From NCBI RefSeq assembly GCF_002844235.1, contig NZ_PGTS01000001.1, positions 434,001-498,000 on the forward strand: DNA of 64,000 nucleotides, written 5' to 3'. The notes under the pieces were generated by a model. The model made no database searches and was not told where the DNA came from. It worked only from the letters and a program-made list of their open reading frames with translations. Shown here in pieces: positions 7,807 to 16,869 of this stretch. A program made the position numbers and the translations under genes. This stretch comes from Thalassospira povalilytica (GTDB lineage Bacteria; Pseudomonadota; Alphaproteobacteria; Rhodospirillales; Thalassospiraceae). Numbering within the stretch: the stretch's first letter is position 1; each line of letters begins with the position of its first letter.

Positions 7807-8973
7807 ATGACTGATGTGACGAAGATTTTGCTCGTCATCCGCTCCTTGGAGCGTGGTGGAACAGAAAGGCATTTGTTGCGAACAATTCCTTCTGTCTCCA
7901 ATGCGCACAATAGAATAGAAATTTTTTGCTTCGAACGCCCGGGCGAACTGGCTTCTTCGATGAAAGCGCTAGGGGTTAACGTCGTTACCCCGCCTCTGAG
8001 TGGCTGGCTCCATCACGTTCCTCTTGCTCTGAAGCCTTTTTCAACGGTTTGGACGTGCCTATATTTTCTCATCTATATATTCTTCTCAAATCCAAAAATT
8101 ATTCATTTTTTCCTGCCTGCGGCATATTTGTTGCTTGGTCCTGTTTCGCTGCTTCATGTGACATCTAAGAAAATTATGAGTCGGCGAAGCTTGAACAAAT
8201 ATCTCGAAAAATATCCGAGGTTGATTTGTAAAATAGAACAATCTCTACACCGGCGAATGGATCTTATTCTGGCGAACTCAAACTCGGTTTTTCAGGAGCT
8301 TGAACAAAATGAACATGTTCCGCATGAAAAACTTCGCCTGATATATAACGGTGTAAGCGTCATTACTGGTGATGCAAAAAAGTACCGGGATGATGTTCGT
8401 GCAGAATTCGGCCTTCCGGACGATGCTGTTGTCCTGATAACGGTTGCAAATCTTTTGCCTTACAAGGGGCACGCCGATCTGGTTGAAGCTTGTGGCATCG
8501 TTGCAGCAACTCACAAAAAGCAGTTCAGATGGGCATTGATGGCTATTGGCAATGATAATGTTGGCTTGAAAGCAACACTTGAAATGCATGCAGCCAAGCT
8601 CGGAATTGCCGACAATGTCCACTTCGTCGGAAAGCGAACAGATATTGATAGATGTCTGGAGGCCGCAGATATCGGTGTCCTTGTTTCTCATGAGGAAGGG
8701 TTTTCGAACGCCATTCTCGAGGGGATGGCTGCGGGGTTGCCGATGATTGTCTCCGACGTCGGCGGGAACCCCGAGGCCGTTGTGCACAGTGAAACCGGCT
8801 TGGTTGTGCCTGTAAAATCTTCGACGAAGTTGGCAGAGGCGATCGAGTATTTATGCCTTAATCGTGATCTCGCGGCTAAAATGGGTGAAGCCGGACGTAA
8901 GCGCGCAATCTCAAATTTTTCAATCGAACGCTCAGCAAAAGGCTATGCAGCTGTTTATGATAGTCTAAAGTAA
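7807..8973 (+). CDS. Glycosyltransferase family 4
   Basis: A 388-residue GT-B fold glycosyltransferase, probably membrane-associated on the cytoplasmic face and transferring a sugar from a nucleotide donor to a growing lipid-linked glycan. The start KILLVIRSLERGGTERH is the typical N-terminal strand and Gly-rich loop. The donor domain begins near VVLITVANLLPYKGHADLVE, and the E-x7-E motif is in EEGFSNAILEGMAAGLPMIV followed by SDVGGNPEAV. Hydrophobic stretches around residues 75-115 may anchor it. It opens the plus-strand cluster that runs to the flippase at 15770. Confidence 0.88.
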   Translation: MTDVTKILLVIRSLERGGTERHLLRTIPSVSNAHNRIEIFCFERPGELASSMKALGVNVVTPPLSGWLHHVPLALKPFSTVWTCLYFLIYIFFSNPKIIHFFLPAAYLLLGPVSLLHVTSKKIMSRRSLNKYLEKYPRLICKIEQSLHRRMDLILANSNSVFQELEQNEHVPHEKLRLIYNGVSVITGDAKKYRDDVRAEFGLPDDAVVLITVANLLPYKGHADLVEACGIVAATHKKQFRWALMAIGNDNVGLKATLEMHAAKLGIADNVHFVGKRTDIDRCLEAADIGVLVSHEEGFSNAILEGMAAGLPMIVSDVGGNPEAVVHSETGLVVPVKSSTKLAEAIEYLCLNRDLAAKMGEAGRKRAISNFSIERSAKGYAAVYDSLK

Positions 8974-9043
8974 TATTTCTTTGGGCCTCTGCTGTTAGGC
9001 CATCCTGATTTCAATGAATTATTACTGATTTTCGGTTTCCACA

Positions 9044-9919
9044 ATGCACAGCAATTTCGAGTATCTGTTTGCGAAGGTTTTGGGGCGATTGGGGCCGGTC
9101 TTGTACCAGAAAAGACTTCTTTCCTGGGCAAAGCGGGCGGGCCTTTGTGAGCCTACGTTACTGCTTTCGTTTGATTGTGACACCGGCAGGGACGCGGATG
9201 CTTCTTTGCGGGTTCAGCGCTTTCTGTCTAAGTATGGAATTGCCGCATCATTCGCAGTTCCGGGTGAATTGCTTGAAGAACACTGGGATAGCTACAAGGC
9301 CCTCCTTGATATGGGGGCAACTTTTATCAATCACGGCTATAAACGTCACGCAGAGATTGATGAGGCAAGCGGCAAGCCATATTCGACTTTCACTTATCGT
9401 GACGTTACCGACAAGGAGTGGGAAGAAGATATTAAACTGGGGCACACCGCTTTAACCAGACTGACGGGTATCGCTCCGAAGGTTTTTAGAACACCGCATT
9501 TTGGCGAGTTCAATCAGCCCGCTCAGCTCTGCGGACTTTACAAAGTATTGGCTGATCTCGGATATGAAGTGTCCAGTTCGACAATTCCGGTTTTTGGCTT
9601 GATGTATGGAAGTGCCTTCCGTGCAGAGAAAGGCATTGTTGAGCTGCCGCTCAATGGCTGTATCGGTAAACCAGCACAGCTCATTGATAGTTGGGGCTTC
9701 CTTTCCGCGCCCGATGCGTTGGGAAAGGACCGGCTTGTCGCCGAACTTTCAAAATATCTGGCTCTTGCCGGGCGCGGAGAACCGTTTGTACTGAGTTTGT
9801 ATTTTGATCCCGCCGACATTGCGGACGAGCTTGATATACTCGATCTGCTGGCTCGATTTGCCGGGATCCGTTCTCTTCGGCTGGATGACGAAAAGCTGAT
9901 TTCGTTGGCGCGTAACTGA
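9044..9919 (+). CDS. Polysaccharide deacetylase (NodB-like) family protein
   Basis: A 291-residue protein with carbohydrate esterase 4 features: the first catalytic motif LLLSFDCDTGRD (paired aspartates), then INHGYKRH (the metal-binding H...H pair) and a later FRTPHFGEFN, equivalent to the R-x-P motif. Family members remove N- or O-acetyl groups from glycans. No signal peptide is visible, so it probably acts on a cytoplasmic or lipid-linked intermediate, as NodB does, and not on secreted polymer. It lies between two glycosyltransferases; the next gene starts 1 base after its stop. Confidence 0.75.
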   Translation: MHSNFEYLFAKVLGRLGPVLYQKRLLSWAKRAGLCEPTLLLSFDCDTGRDADASLRVQRFLSKYGIAASFAVPGELLEEHWDSYKALLDMGATFINHGYKRHAEIDEASGKPYSTFTYRDVTDKEWEEDIKLGHTALTRLTGIAPKVFRTPHFGEFNQPAQLCGLYKVLADLGYEVSSSTIPVFGLMYGSAFRAEKGIVELPLNGCIGKPAQLIDSWGFLSAPDALGKDRLVAELSKYLALAGRGEPFVLSLYFDPADIADELDILDLLARFAGIRSLRLDDEKLISLARN

Positions 9920-9920
9920 T

Positions 9921-11144
9921 ATGGCTGCTTCATCTGGGATGCCGCGTGTTCTGGTTATCGGTTACTGCTTTCCGCCTTCGGCAAGTCCGGAGGCATTCGT
10001 TACTGCGAAACTCCTCAAAAACATCAAAGACTGTGAAGTTGATGTTGTGACTTTGGCCGACGGCAATGTTTCGGAAATTCTCGATCACGAGATGGGGCGC
10101 TATGCAGACGGGATAAACGGCAAGGTTTATCGTGTTTCTGTTCCGAAATACCTGCAACGGTTAACTCGGATGCCAAGGCTGCCGCTCCGTCCTGACCGTT
10201 GGTCCTTGCTTAATCATCACGTCCTGAAGACGGCAGCCGGGCTCATTGAACAAGGTAACTATGATTGCCTGATAACCCGTTCGCAGTATCATTCGGCGCA
10301 TCTCGTAGGGCTTAAGATTAAGGCGAAATTTTCCGATCTCCCATGGGTGGCTTGTTTCTCCGATCCTTGGTCGCGGGCCGATCATCAGAAAAATGTCACT
10401 TTCTTCTCGGCCTGGAGTGACCGGCAAGAGAAGAAGGTTCTTGCAGCTGCTGACCGTCTCGTCTTTCCGTCAAGCGGTCTGAAAAATCACTTCATCAATG
10501 ATCTTCCCGAGCTGGAGACAAAATCCAGCGTTCTGCCGCATTCGTTTGATACAGAGATATACAAACTCTCACCTGAAACGAGGGGGGGCGGTGACGAGAC
10601 ACTTCTCGCCAGATTGTTTGGCTCGTTTTACGGCACGAGATCACCGGATGTTCTGTTTGCTGCGATTGATCAAATGCAAATTCCAGCGGGTCGCAAGTTT
10701 AGGCTGGAACTTTATGGCCCATGGCATAGCGCATACGACGATTTGGACGAACGCTATGCCGCTGATCCACAGAAAAGCATCATCTATCAGGGGCATATTC
10801 CGCACTTGGAGGCACTCAACAAAATGCAGCAAGCACATCTTTTGCTTCTGGTTGATGCACCCGGAAAAGGTAAAAGTTTTTATCTGCCGTCAAAAATTGT
10901 TGATTACATCGGGGCAAAGCGCCCTGTTCTTGCGCTATGCCGTGAAGGCTTGATCGCCGATATCACACGTAAGATTGGCGGTGTCGTGGCTGATCCGGCC
11001 GACGTCAACGACGTGCGTCGCGCTTTGGAAATGTGTGCAGCGAAACAGTGTGTGTATTCAGATATCAATATGGATTTCGTTCAGGAATTTGAAGCCGGAA
11101 ATGTCGCGGGTGAGTTCCGCTCTTTGATTGAAGAGTTGATTTGA
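9921..11144 (+). CDS. GT-B glycosyltransferase (family 4-like)
   Basis: A 407-residue protein beginning PRVLVIGYCFPPSASPEAFV, the N-terminal fold of group 1 glycosyltransferases acting on nucleotide sugars. LPWVACFSDPWSRADH is a segment found in many such enzymes, and the C-terminal donor domain includes FRLELYGPWHSAYDD, IIYQGHIPHLEALNKMQQAH and YLPSKIVDYIGAKRPVLAL. The usual E-x7-E is weak here (a lysine stands in SFYLPSKIVDY), so it belongs to a more divergent subgroup. The reading frame is packed against its neighbours, 1 base from the deacetylase and directly before the ligase, which indicates one operon. Confidence 0.8.
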   Translation: MAASSGMPRVLVIGYCFPPSASPEAFVTAKLLKNIKDCEVDVVTLADGNVSEILDHEMGRYADGINGKVYRVSVPKYLQRLTRMPRLPLRPDRWSLLNHHVLKTAAGLIEQGNYDCLITRSQYHSAHLVGLKIKAKFSDLPWVACFSDPWSRADHQKNVTFFSAWSDRQEKKVLAAADRLVFPSSGLKNHFINDLPELETKSSVLPHSFDTEIYKLSPETRGGGDETLLARLFGSFYGTRSPDVLFAAIDQMQIPAGRKFRLELYGPWHSAYDDLDERYAADPQKSIIYQGHIPHLEALNKMQQAHLLLLVDAPGKGKSFYLPSKIVDYIGAKRPVLALCREGLIADITRKIGGVVADPADVNDVRRALEMCAAKQCVYSDINMDFVQEFEAGNVAGEFRSLIEELI

Positions 11145-12473
11145 ATGAAATTGTTCTATGATAAAGTCAAAGATGATCTGGAATTTCACACCGGAATATT
11201 TCTGGCGTTAATTTCTGTTTTTCCATTTTTACGGATCAGGATTAACTACGCGTACTACGAATTTCATTCTTATTTACAGGTTGGTTTTGTCGCGCTTTCT
11301 CTTTGTCTGGTTTTGATTTTCGTTTCCGGTATCCGGAACGTTGCAGTTCAAGGTTTTAGGGACAGAGGGCTATATTTAATCTTGGCATGGTTTTCGATTT
11401 CGCTGCTTTCGTCACTGGCGGGCGAAAGCCCGGCGCTTTCCCTGAAAAGATTGATTGTGTCTTTTGTTCCGGGCGTGCTGATCTATCTTGCGGTGTCAGC
11501 CTGTCGAGAGCCGGTAAAAATAATCAGGGGGTTTGTTTTTGGGCTTTCGATGATTGCTGCGGTCTCTGTTTGTTATGCAATCATCGGGCTGCTTTGCGAA
11601 ATACTGGTATATGAGCCTGGCTTGAACCATGGTTCTCTTTATTTATTCGGTCTCGAATTTTCACAATCTCTTGGACAGCGGCAAATCTTGCTGGCTGGCC
11701 ACGCCGTTCAGTTAATGCGATTTTCGGGATTCTTCCCCAACCCGAACGGATTGGGTTTGGTTTGCGTGATCTGCTTTATTCTGCTCCGTTCCCTTCGAGA
11801 AGGCCGCCCTACTACCTTACTGTATCTTACTTCGCTTATGGTCATTGGGGTTATTCTATCGGGATCCAGAGGAGCCCTGATACTACTGATTGGAGCGGTG
11901 GTTTATAACCTGCTTTATGCGAGACTTGGTCAAAAGTGGTTTGCTGCGGCAATATCTCTGATGGTGTTCATTCTTCCAGTGGCGATCAGCAATCTGTGGA
12001 TTGAAATTTTGGGTGAAGAGCATCTCGGGGCCTGGGTCTTTGGTCAGGAAATCTTGTCGCTTGGTGAAAGAGGACAGATCATGGCGGCGGCGCTGAGGCA
12101 GGTGCAGGGCAGTTTGCTGATTGGCCATGGTTTCGGGATTGGTGCCGAAGTGGTTTTCGGTGCCGACGTAAGCGGTTTGGCCATTCATTCTGTCATTCTG
12201 AACTCAATGGTTGAAGTTGGTTTGGTCGGCACTGCGTTTCTTGTCTTTGTTTTTGCATACTTCGTTTGGCTCGGATCTTCGACTGGCCGTATGTCACCAT
12301 CTCGTGGCACTTCCGCTGTTTGTTTGACGGCAGTTTTGGTTGGGCTTTTCATCTCCCAGTCATTTGACCTCAGCGTGACCAGATTTCATTATCTGCATCT
12401 GGTCTTTTTCTTTGTTCTTGGTGCGCTTGCCAGCTTGGGCCGCGACAACAGAGAGAAACAGATAGATGTTTAA
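11145..12473 (+). CDS. O-antigen ligase / Wzy-type polymerase family membrane protein
   Basis: A 442-residue inner-membrane protein with about ten or more hydrophobic segments and a larger periplasmic loop before the end, the plan of the WaaL/Wzy (Wzy_C) superfamily. SGFFPNPNGLGLVCVICF and SGSRGALILLIGAVVYNLL match the usual conserved positions, and GHGFGIGAEVVF with a following AIHSVILNSMVEVGLVG resembles the signature before the last helices. Sequence alone does not separate a ligase, joining glycan to lipid A core, from a polymerase. The ATG overlaps nothing upstream but follows the previous stop directly; the downstream gene overlaps it by 8 bases. Confidence 0.82.
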   Translation: MKLFYDKVKDDLEFHTGIFLALISVFPFLRIRINYAYYEFHSYLQVGFVALSLCLVLIFVSGIRNVAVQGFRDRGLYLILAWFSISLLSSLAGESPALSLKRLIVSFVPGVLIYLAVSACREPVKIIRGFVFGLSMIAAVSVCYAIIGLLCEILVYEPGLNHGSLYLFGLEFSQSLGQRQILLAGHAVQLMRFSGFFPNPNGLGLVCVICFILLRSLREGRPTTLLYLTSLMVIGVILSGSRGALILLIGAVVYNLLYARLGQKWFAAAISLMVFILPVAISNLWIEILGEEHLGAWVFGQEILSLGERGQIMAAALRQVQGSLLIGHGFGIGAEVVFGADVSGLAIHSVILNSMVEVGLVGTAFLVFVFAYFVWLGSSTGRMSPSRGTSAVCLTAVLVGLFISQSFDLSVTRFHYLHLVFFFVLGALASLGRDNREKQIDV

Positions 12474-13539
12474 AGCAAGCCCGAGAACAGATTGCCCCGC
12501 AACTGAATGGAATGCTGCAGCAGACTCTTTTCCCAAGGCGTGGGCTTGGCACAGGACCGAGTTGCTTGATGCAAGATCTGCCTGGCGGCAGACGAATGAT
12601 GCCAGCTTTTATATAAGCGAGGTTTCCAACAAGGGGCGTATCGTTGCACTTGTTCCTTTGGTGATCGTGATGCCGCGTATGCTTTCGGGCTGGATCGGCG
12701 GGCATTTGGAAAGCACTGGCGGACCCGCTATACACCCGGACTTGCCGCAAAAATCCATGCGAAAAGTTCAGGAATGCATTCTGACTGAACTTGACGCTAT
12801 CGCAATGAAGCACAAGATACGCCGTGCCGACTTTTCAGTTGCCCCGCTCAGTCCCGAAATCCGGGCGATTGATCGGCCGGTACCAAACCCGCTTTGCAAT
12901 TTCGATGTAAAGGACAGATCAACCCAAAGCTGGATGTTGCCGTTGCAGCCTGCCGCGGGAGAGGACGGGCTTTGGCAAGGGTTGGAGCACCGGGCACGCA
13001 AGCAGGTTAAAAAGGCAGAACGCAACGGACTTTCCGTTGAAATGATTTCGCCGACTGCGGCCCTCTTGGATCAATATTACGACCTCCATTTGAAAACATG
13101 CGTGCGAAACAGCTTGCCTCCTCATCCAAGGGACTATTTTCAGGCTATTTTTGAAGACGTATCAAAATCACTACTTTGCAAAACGTGCGTGGTCAGTGCC
13201 GGCAAGCGTGTGATTTCGATCCAGAATTTTCTGGTTTTCAAGAATTGTGCACTTTACTGGACTGTCGCCAGCGACGACGACGCCTTGCAGCTTTGCGGTA
13301 ATGACTATGGAATTTGGCAGGCTATTCGCCACTTTCATGCTGCAGGATTGGACTTTCTTGAATGTGGGGAAGCATTTCCCGGCGCGATGCAGGGGAAGCA
13401 AAAGGGGCTTAACGATTTCAAGAAATCGTTTGGTGGGGAACTCTATCCGTATTACCGGGGATCAATTGAATACCGACCGGTTTTGGAAGGTATACTTGGT
13501 ATTATGAGATCATTGAGGAAAAGCGGGGCGGCAACGTGA
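12466..13539 (+). CDS. GNAT/FemAB-like acyltransferase (BioF2-like domain)
   Basis: A 357-residue protein of the FemAB/GNAT superfamily found in exopolysaccharide clusters. The N-terminal lobe contains GWIGGHLESTGGPAIHPDL, and the C-terminal lobe has EHRARKQVKKAERNGLSVEM, ALYWTVASDDDALQLCGNDY and FLECGEAFPGAMQGKQKGLN followed by FKKSFGGELYPYY, the standard late motif. Members transfer amino acids or acyl groups to glycan or peptide acceptors. It starts at the ATG at 12466 inside the ligase gene (8-base overlap), and its stop overlaps the next GTG start, so translation is coupled across three genes. Confidence 0.75.
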   Translation: MFKASPRTDCPATEWNAAADSFPKAWAWHRTELLDARSAWRQTNDASFYISEVSNKGRIVALVPLVIVMPRMLSGWIGGHLESTGGPAIHPDLPQKSMRKVQECILTELDAIAMKHKIRRADFSVAPLSPEIRAIDRPVPNPLCNFDVKDRSTQSWMLPLQPAAGEDGLWQGLEHRARKQVKKAERNGLSVEMISPTAALLDQYYDLHLKTCVRNSLPPHPRDYFQAIFEDVSKSLLCKTCVVSAGKRVISIQNFLVFKNCALYWTVASDDDALQLCGNDYGIWQAIRHFHAAGLDFLECGEAFPGAMQGKQKGLNDFKKSFGGELYPYYRGSIEYRPVLEGILGIMRSLRKSGAAT

Positions 13540-14285
13540 GCAGCTATGATCAAAAGCACTTTGATTCTTGCGCCGAGAGTTACGAAACCGAGATCGGTGA
13601 AGAATATCCTCAGTGGTTGAAATGGAATCTGCTTGAAAGGCATATCCGGAAGGGGGCTCGCGTTGCCGACATTGGCGGGGCCAACGGACGTCATGCTCGC
13701 GATGTCGCGGGAAAACTGGCCTGCGATGTCGTTTGCGTCGATCTTAGTGAAGGGATGCTTCGGCAACTAAAAGCACGTAGCATGGAAACCGGCAAAACCA
13801 ATGGTCAAGTGCCGGCACCCGTGGTGGCGAGGGCGCAGGCTATTCCGCTAGCGGATGGTTCAATGGATGCTGCTTGGTGTTATGCAACCTTGTTGCTCAT
13901 GCCCGACCAGGAAGTTGCGATCAGCGAAATTGCAAGAATAGTAAAGCCCGGCGGAACAATTATTCTGGATATCGGCAACCGCTGGAACTTGGGATGGATA
14001 TATTGGCAGCGTTTTTACAAGAAACGGGGCTTCCCGGGGATTTTTCCTCTTTCAGGATCGGCAATTCGCGACTTGGCAGTGAAGCTCGATTGCGAGATCA
14101 TTGAAAATGTACCGACGGGAATTCTAAGTCAGCTTATGTACATTCCCTTCGTCGATAAACATACCCCACTGCGAAGGCTGATTCACAAGCAGGGACAGTA
14201 TCCGGACATTGATGGCCGATGCAGTGCCATGTTGCCTGTTTTCGCCAATCGCTTTTATGTCGTCCTTAAAAAGAGGTCTGGCTAG
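13536..14285 (+). CDS. Class I SAM-dependent methyltransferase
   Basis: A 249-residue methyltransferase starting with GTG at 13536, four bases before the previous stop ends (GTGA overlap). Motif I is GARVADIGGANGRHARDVAG with the acidic VCVDLSEGMLRQLK following; AIPLADGSMDAAWCYATLLL and IARIVKPGGTIILDIGNRWN cover motifs IV-V. The form is that of the Methyltransf_11 family. Within this operon it probably methylates a sugar or a lipid-linked glycan, which is inferred from neighbours. Confidence 0.82.
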   Translation: MSSYDQKHFDSCAESYETEIGEEYPQWLKWNLLERHIRKGARVADIGGANGRHARDVAGKLACDVVCVDLSEGMLRQLKARSMETGKTNGQVPAPVVARAQAIPLADGSMDAAWCYATLLLMPDQEVAISEIARIVKPGGTIILDIGNRWNLGWIYWQRFYKKRGFPGIFPLSGSAIRDLAVKLDCEIIENVPTGILSQLMYIPFVDKHTPLRRLIHKQGQYPDIDGRCSAMLPVFANRFYVVLKKRSG

Positions 14286-15770
14286 TTGGTTTTAATTCTC
14301 GGACGCAAGGCGCTGGACTTCATTCGAAGTGATCTTGGAATGCGGTTCCTCGCAGAAGCAGCAGCGCGTTGTACCGGGTTCGTTGTGACGCCACTGATAT
14401 CCTGGGTTCTGGGTGCTGCCGTTTTCGGAAGTTATACTCAAATACTCAGTCTTTCCTTTGCCTTCGTCCCGATTGTATCAGCCGGATTGGGATATACTGT
14501 TATCCGCCAGGTGGCTTCCCGGGTTGACAGTCACGGCGATCCGGGAGTTCTGGTTTTTTCGATTGGGCTGATCTCGGTGCTCTGCTCGGCGCTTGCTTTG
14601 GCAATGTTTGTTTTTGCAGATTTCATTGCCGGATTTGTTTCACTCGGCTTTCCCGTTTCGCCGTTATCTCTTGCTTTGGCCGTCTCCGTACTTGCATGGA
14701 TGACGTCTGTTGAAGCACTGATACAGGAATATTTCAGGGCCCTGAAACTGGTGAAACAGTCTTTACAGGTCCAACTGGTTTCGATTTTTTTGCACCTTGC
14801 CCTGCTGCTCGCCTTTACCTTTGCCGGACATCTTTCGATCTGGTCGGCGATCGGCGTCCTGATTTTTGCAAAGATGCTGGTGAACGGCTTTGTTCTTGCC
14901 AGGACCATATTATATGGACGCAAGGAGCGAAAAGATCAGTTGAAAATGCCGGGGTTAAGGGTCCTGGTTTCAGGTGTTCCCTTTATGCTGTCAGGCTTGG
15001 CCGAGTGGGCAGGGAACCTTGGTGACCGGCTGGTAGTCGGGAAGTATCTGGGGGCAGAAACTGTTGCCCATTATACCGCTGCCATGATGTTGCTGTCCGT
15101 CATTGCCGCACTGGGAGCACCTTTGTGGTGGCTGCTGTTTCCCGAAATTGTGCGTGAACGGGCGCGCGGAAATTCCGAGGGGTGCGCCCGAATTGTGCAG
15201 AGCCGAACCATGGTGTTTGTCTGGCTTGCATTTCCTGCATTGACGCTGATTTGCGTGATTGCAAATCCTGCAATTTCTTTACTGGTTAATGCTCATTCAC
15301 TCGATATGGTCCTTGTTGTCCTTGTCTTGGGGATGGCGATGATCATTAATCAGCTTGCAACAGGCTGGGAGTATTATGTTGTTTCCGCGACTTCCGGAAA
15401 GCAGCTTATGGTCGCAACGATGGCATGTGCACTAATCGGTTTTGGCGGCGCCGTACTTTTTGCACCGCTTTACGGAATTCTTGGTGTGGCATTGGGTTTG
15501 TTATGCGGGAAGATGCTTTTTGCGCTTGTTTGTGCTGGTCTTGCACGGCGATACGGCTTCCCCGGGACCGTTGTGAATGGTCCGAAAACCGCTCTGTTGG
15601 CGATCGCAAGCGTACTGGTTTATTTCCTCGTGTCGACGATTCTGGGGTATTTCGGGTCACTTGGTGATATTGCGCAGGTCGTCTCGGCTTCTTGTCTTGT
15701 CGCTATGATATTCGCTGCCGGGTATCTGGCTTGCTACCGCAAAAAACTAGCTGACCAATTTGGCAAGTAG
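14286..15770 (+). CDS. Wzx-type flippase / polysaccharide biosynthesis membrane protein
   Basis: A 494-residue polytopic membrane protein with about 12-14 hydrophobic helices, of the MATE/MVF-like oligosaccharide flippase superfamily. Early sequence GMRFLAEAAARCTGFVVTPL and later GNLGDRLVVGKYLGAETVAH fit the conserved helices 1 and 7. It would carry the lipid-linked repeat unit across the inner membrane. The frame opens with a TTG directly after the methyltransferase stop; an ATG at 14340 is an alternative start. Its last 24 bases overlap the convergent wecB gene. Confidence 0.85.
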   Translation: MVLILGRKALDFIRSDLGMRFLAEAAARCTGFVVTPLISWVLGAAVFGSYTQILSLSFAFVPIVSAGLGYTVIRQVASRVDSHGDPGVLVFSIGLISVLCSALALAMFVFADFIAGFVSLGFPVSPLSLALAVSVLAWMTSVEALIQEYFRALKLVKQSLQVQLVSIFLHLALLLAFTFAGHLSIWSAIGVLIFAKMLVNGFVLARTILYGRKERKDQLKMPGLRVLVSGVPFMLSGLAEWAGNLGDRLVVGKYLGAETVAHYTAAMMLLSVIAALGAPLWWLLFPEIVRERARGNSEGCARIVQSRTMVFVWLAFPALTLICVIANPAISLLVNAHSLDMVLVVLVLGMAMIINQLATGWEYYVVSATSGKQLMVATMACALIGFGGAVLFAPLYGILGVALGLLCGKMLFALVCAGLARRYGFPGTVVNGPKTALLAIASVLVYFLVSTILGYFGSLGDIAQVVSASCLVAMIFAAGYLACYRKKLADQFGK

Positions 15771-16868
15771 CTCTGCGATCTGAACCGAAGATCGGCCTTG
15801 TCCTTGAAGTTTCTGCCATGTGACGATGGCGTTCGGATCAAGTGGTGTATCCAGGAACCCAGATACATGTTCTGACAGATCAAGCGCCCGGGATCCTGCG
15901 ATATGTCCAAGTCCCAGCTCGATAATTTCGGGGCGTTCTGTAATGTCACGGACAACAATAATCGGGACCCCGCAATAGGGAGCCTCTTCCTGCATGCCGC
16001 CAGAATCGCTGATTACCAGATCCGCCAGGGGAAGAACTGATATCATTTCTTCATACGGAAATGGCTCTGTCAGGCACAGGTTCGGGAACTCTTCATCATC
16101 AGAAAAGTGCTTTCTGACAACGTCACGCACTGCAGGGTTGGGATGAAGCGGCCAGATGAACATGCAATTCGAATGCATGCGCAAAGTCTTTTGAAGTTCA
16201 TCACAAAAATGATCGAGCCCCCCGTCAAAGGCTTCCCGGCGATGCATTGTGATAAGGACAAGTTTCGTCCTGCCCTTGGTCAGGCTGGATTTTTCCTTTG
16301 CCGGACTCTTCGGTGCATTTCTCAGGGCGACCAGCTTATCAATACCGGGATTTCCGACAACATGAATTTTCTCACTCGGAATTCCCTCACGCATGAGGTT
16401 GGCCCGGGCACCGGGAGTTGGCGCCAGATGGAGGGTCGTCACACGTGCGATCATTTGCCGCAGACCTTCCTCGGGCCACGGATTTTCCTGATCAAGAGTT
16501 CGGAGGCCTGCTTCGACGTGAACAAGCGGGATCTTGTTTAGAAAACTCGCCATTGCACCGGCAAAGGCCGTCATCGTGTCGCCCTGCACGACAACAAGTT
16601 CTGGGCGCTTTTGGGTGAATTCTGCTTCCAGCAAAGTCACTGTTTTTGCAAGAACATCGCTGGTCGATTGTGCGTGTGTCATGACATCGAAATTGACATC
16701 AATCGGTGTGTCCAGACACAGCTGCGCCTGTGCAAGCAATTCACGGTGTTGCCCGGTCGAATAGGTGGAAATTGCATCGTCACCAATACGCTGTCGTAAT
16801 GCATTCACAACCGGGCTCAGTTTAATCAGCTCCGGGCGCGTCCCAAAAATGACAGCAATTTTAGACAT
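15747..16868 (-). CDS. wecB: UDP-N-acetylglucosamine 2-epimerase (non-hydrolysing)
   Basis: A 373-residue cytoplasmic enzyme that interconverts UDP-GlcNAc and UDP-ManNAc. It starts KIAVIFGTRPELIKLSPVVN, the hallmark of WecB, and continues with VVQGDTMTAFAGAMASFLNK, VHVEAGLRTLDQENPWPEE and ISDSGGMQEEAPYCGVPIIV, the UDP-binding and catalytic region. The final motif region reads VRDITERPEIIELG. The ATG at 16868 is used; the frame is open 14 codons further. The gene lies one base after the stop of the preceding minus-strand glycosyltransferase, and its 3' end runs 24 bases into the flippase gene on the other strand. Confidence 0.95.
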   Translation of the reverse strand: MSKIAVIFGTRPELIKLSPVVNALRQRIGDDAISTYSTGQHRELLAQAQLCLDTPIDVNFDVMTHAQSTSDVLAKTVTLLEAEFTQKRPELVVVQGDTMTAFAGAMASFLNKIPLVHVEAGLRTLDQENPWPEEGLRQMIARVTTLHLAPTPGARANLMREGIPSEKIHVVGNPGIDKLVALRNAPKSPAKEKSSLTKGRTKLVLITMHRREAFDGGLDHFCDELQKTLRMHSNCMFIWPLHPNPAVRDVVRKHFSDDEEFPNLCLTEPFPYEEMISVLPLADLVISDSGGMQEEAPYCGVPIIVVRDITERPEIIELGLGHIAGSRALDLSEHVSGFLDTPLDPNAIVTWQKLQGQGRSSVQIAELLAKLVS

Positions 16869-16869
16869 G

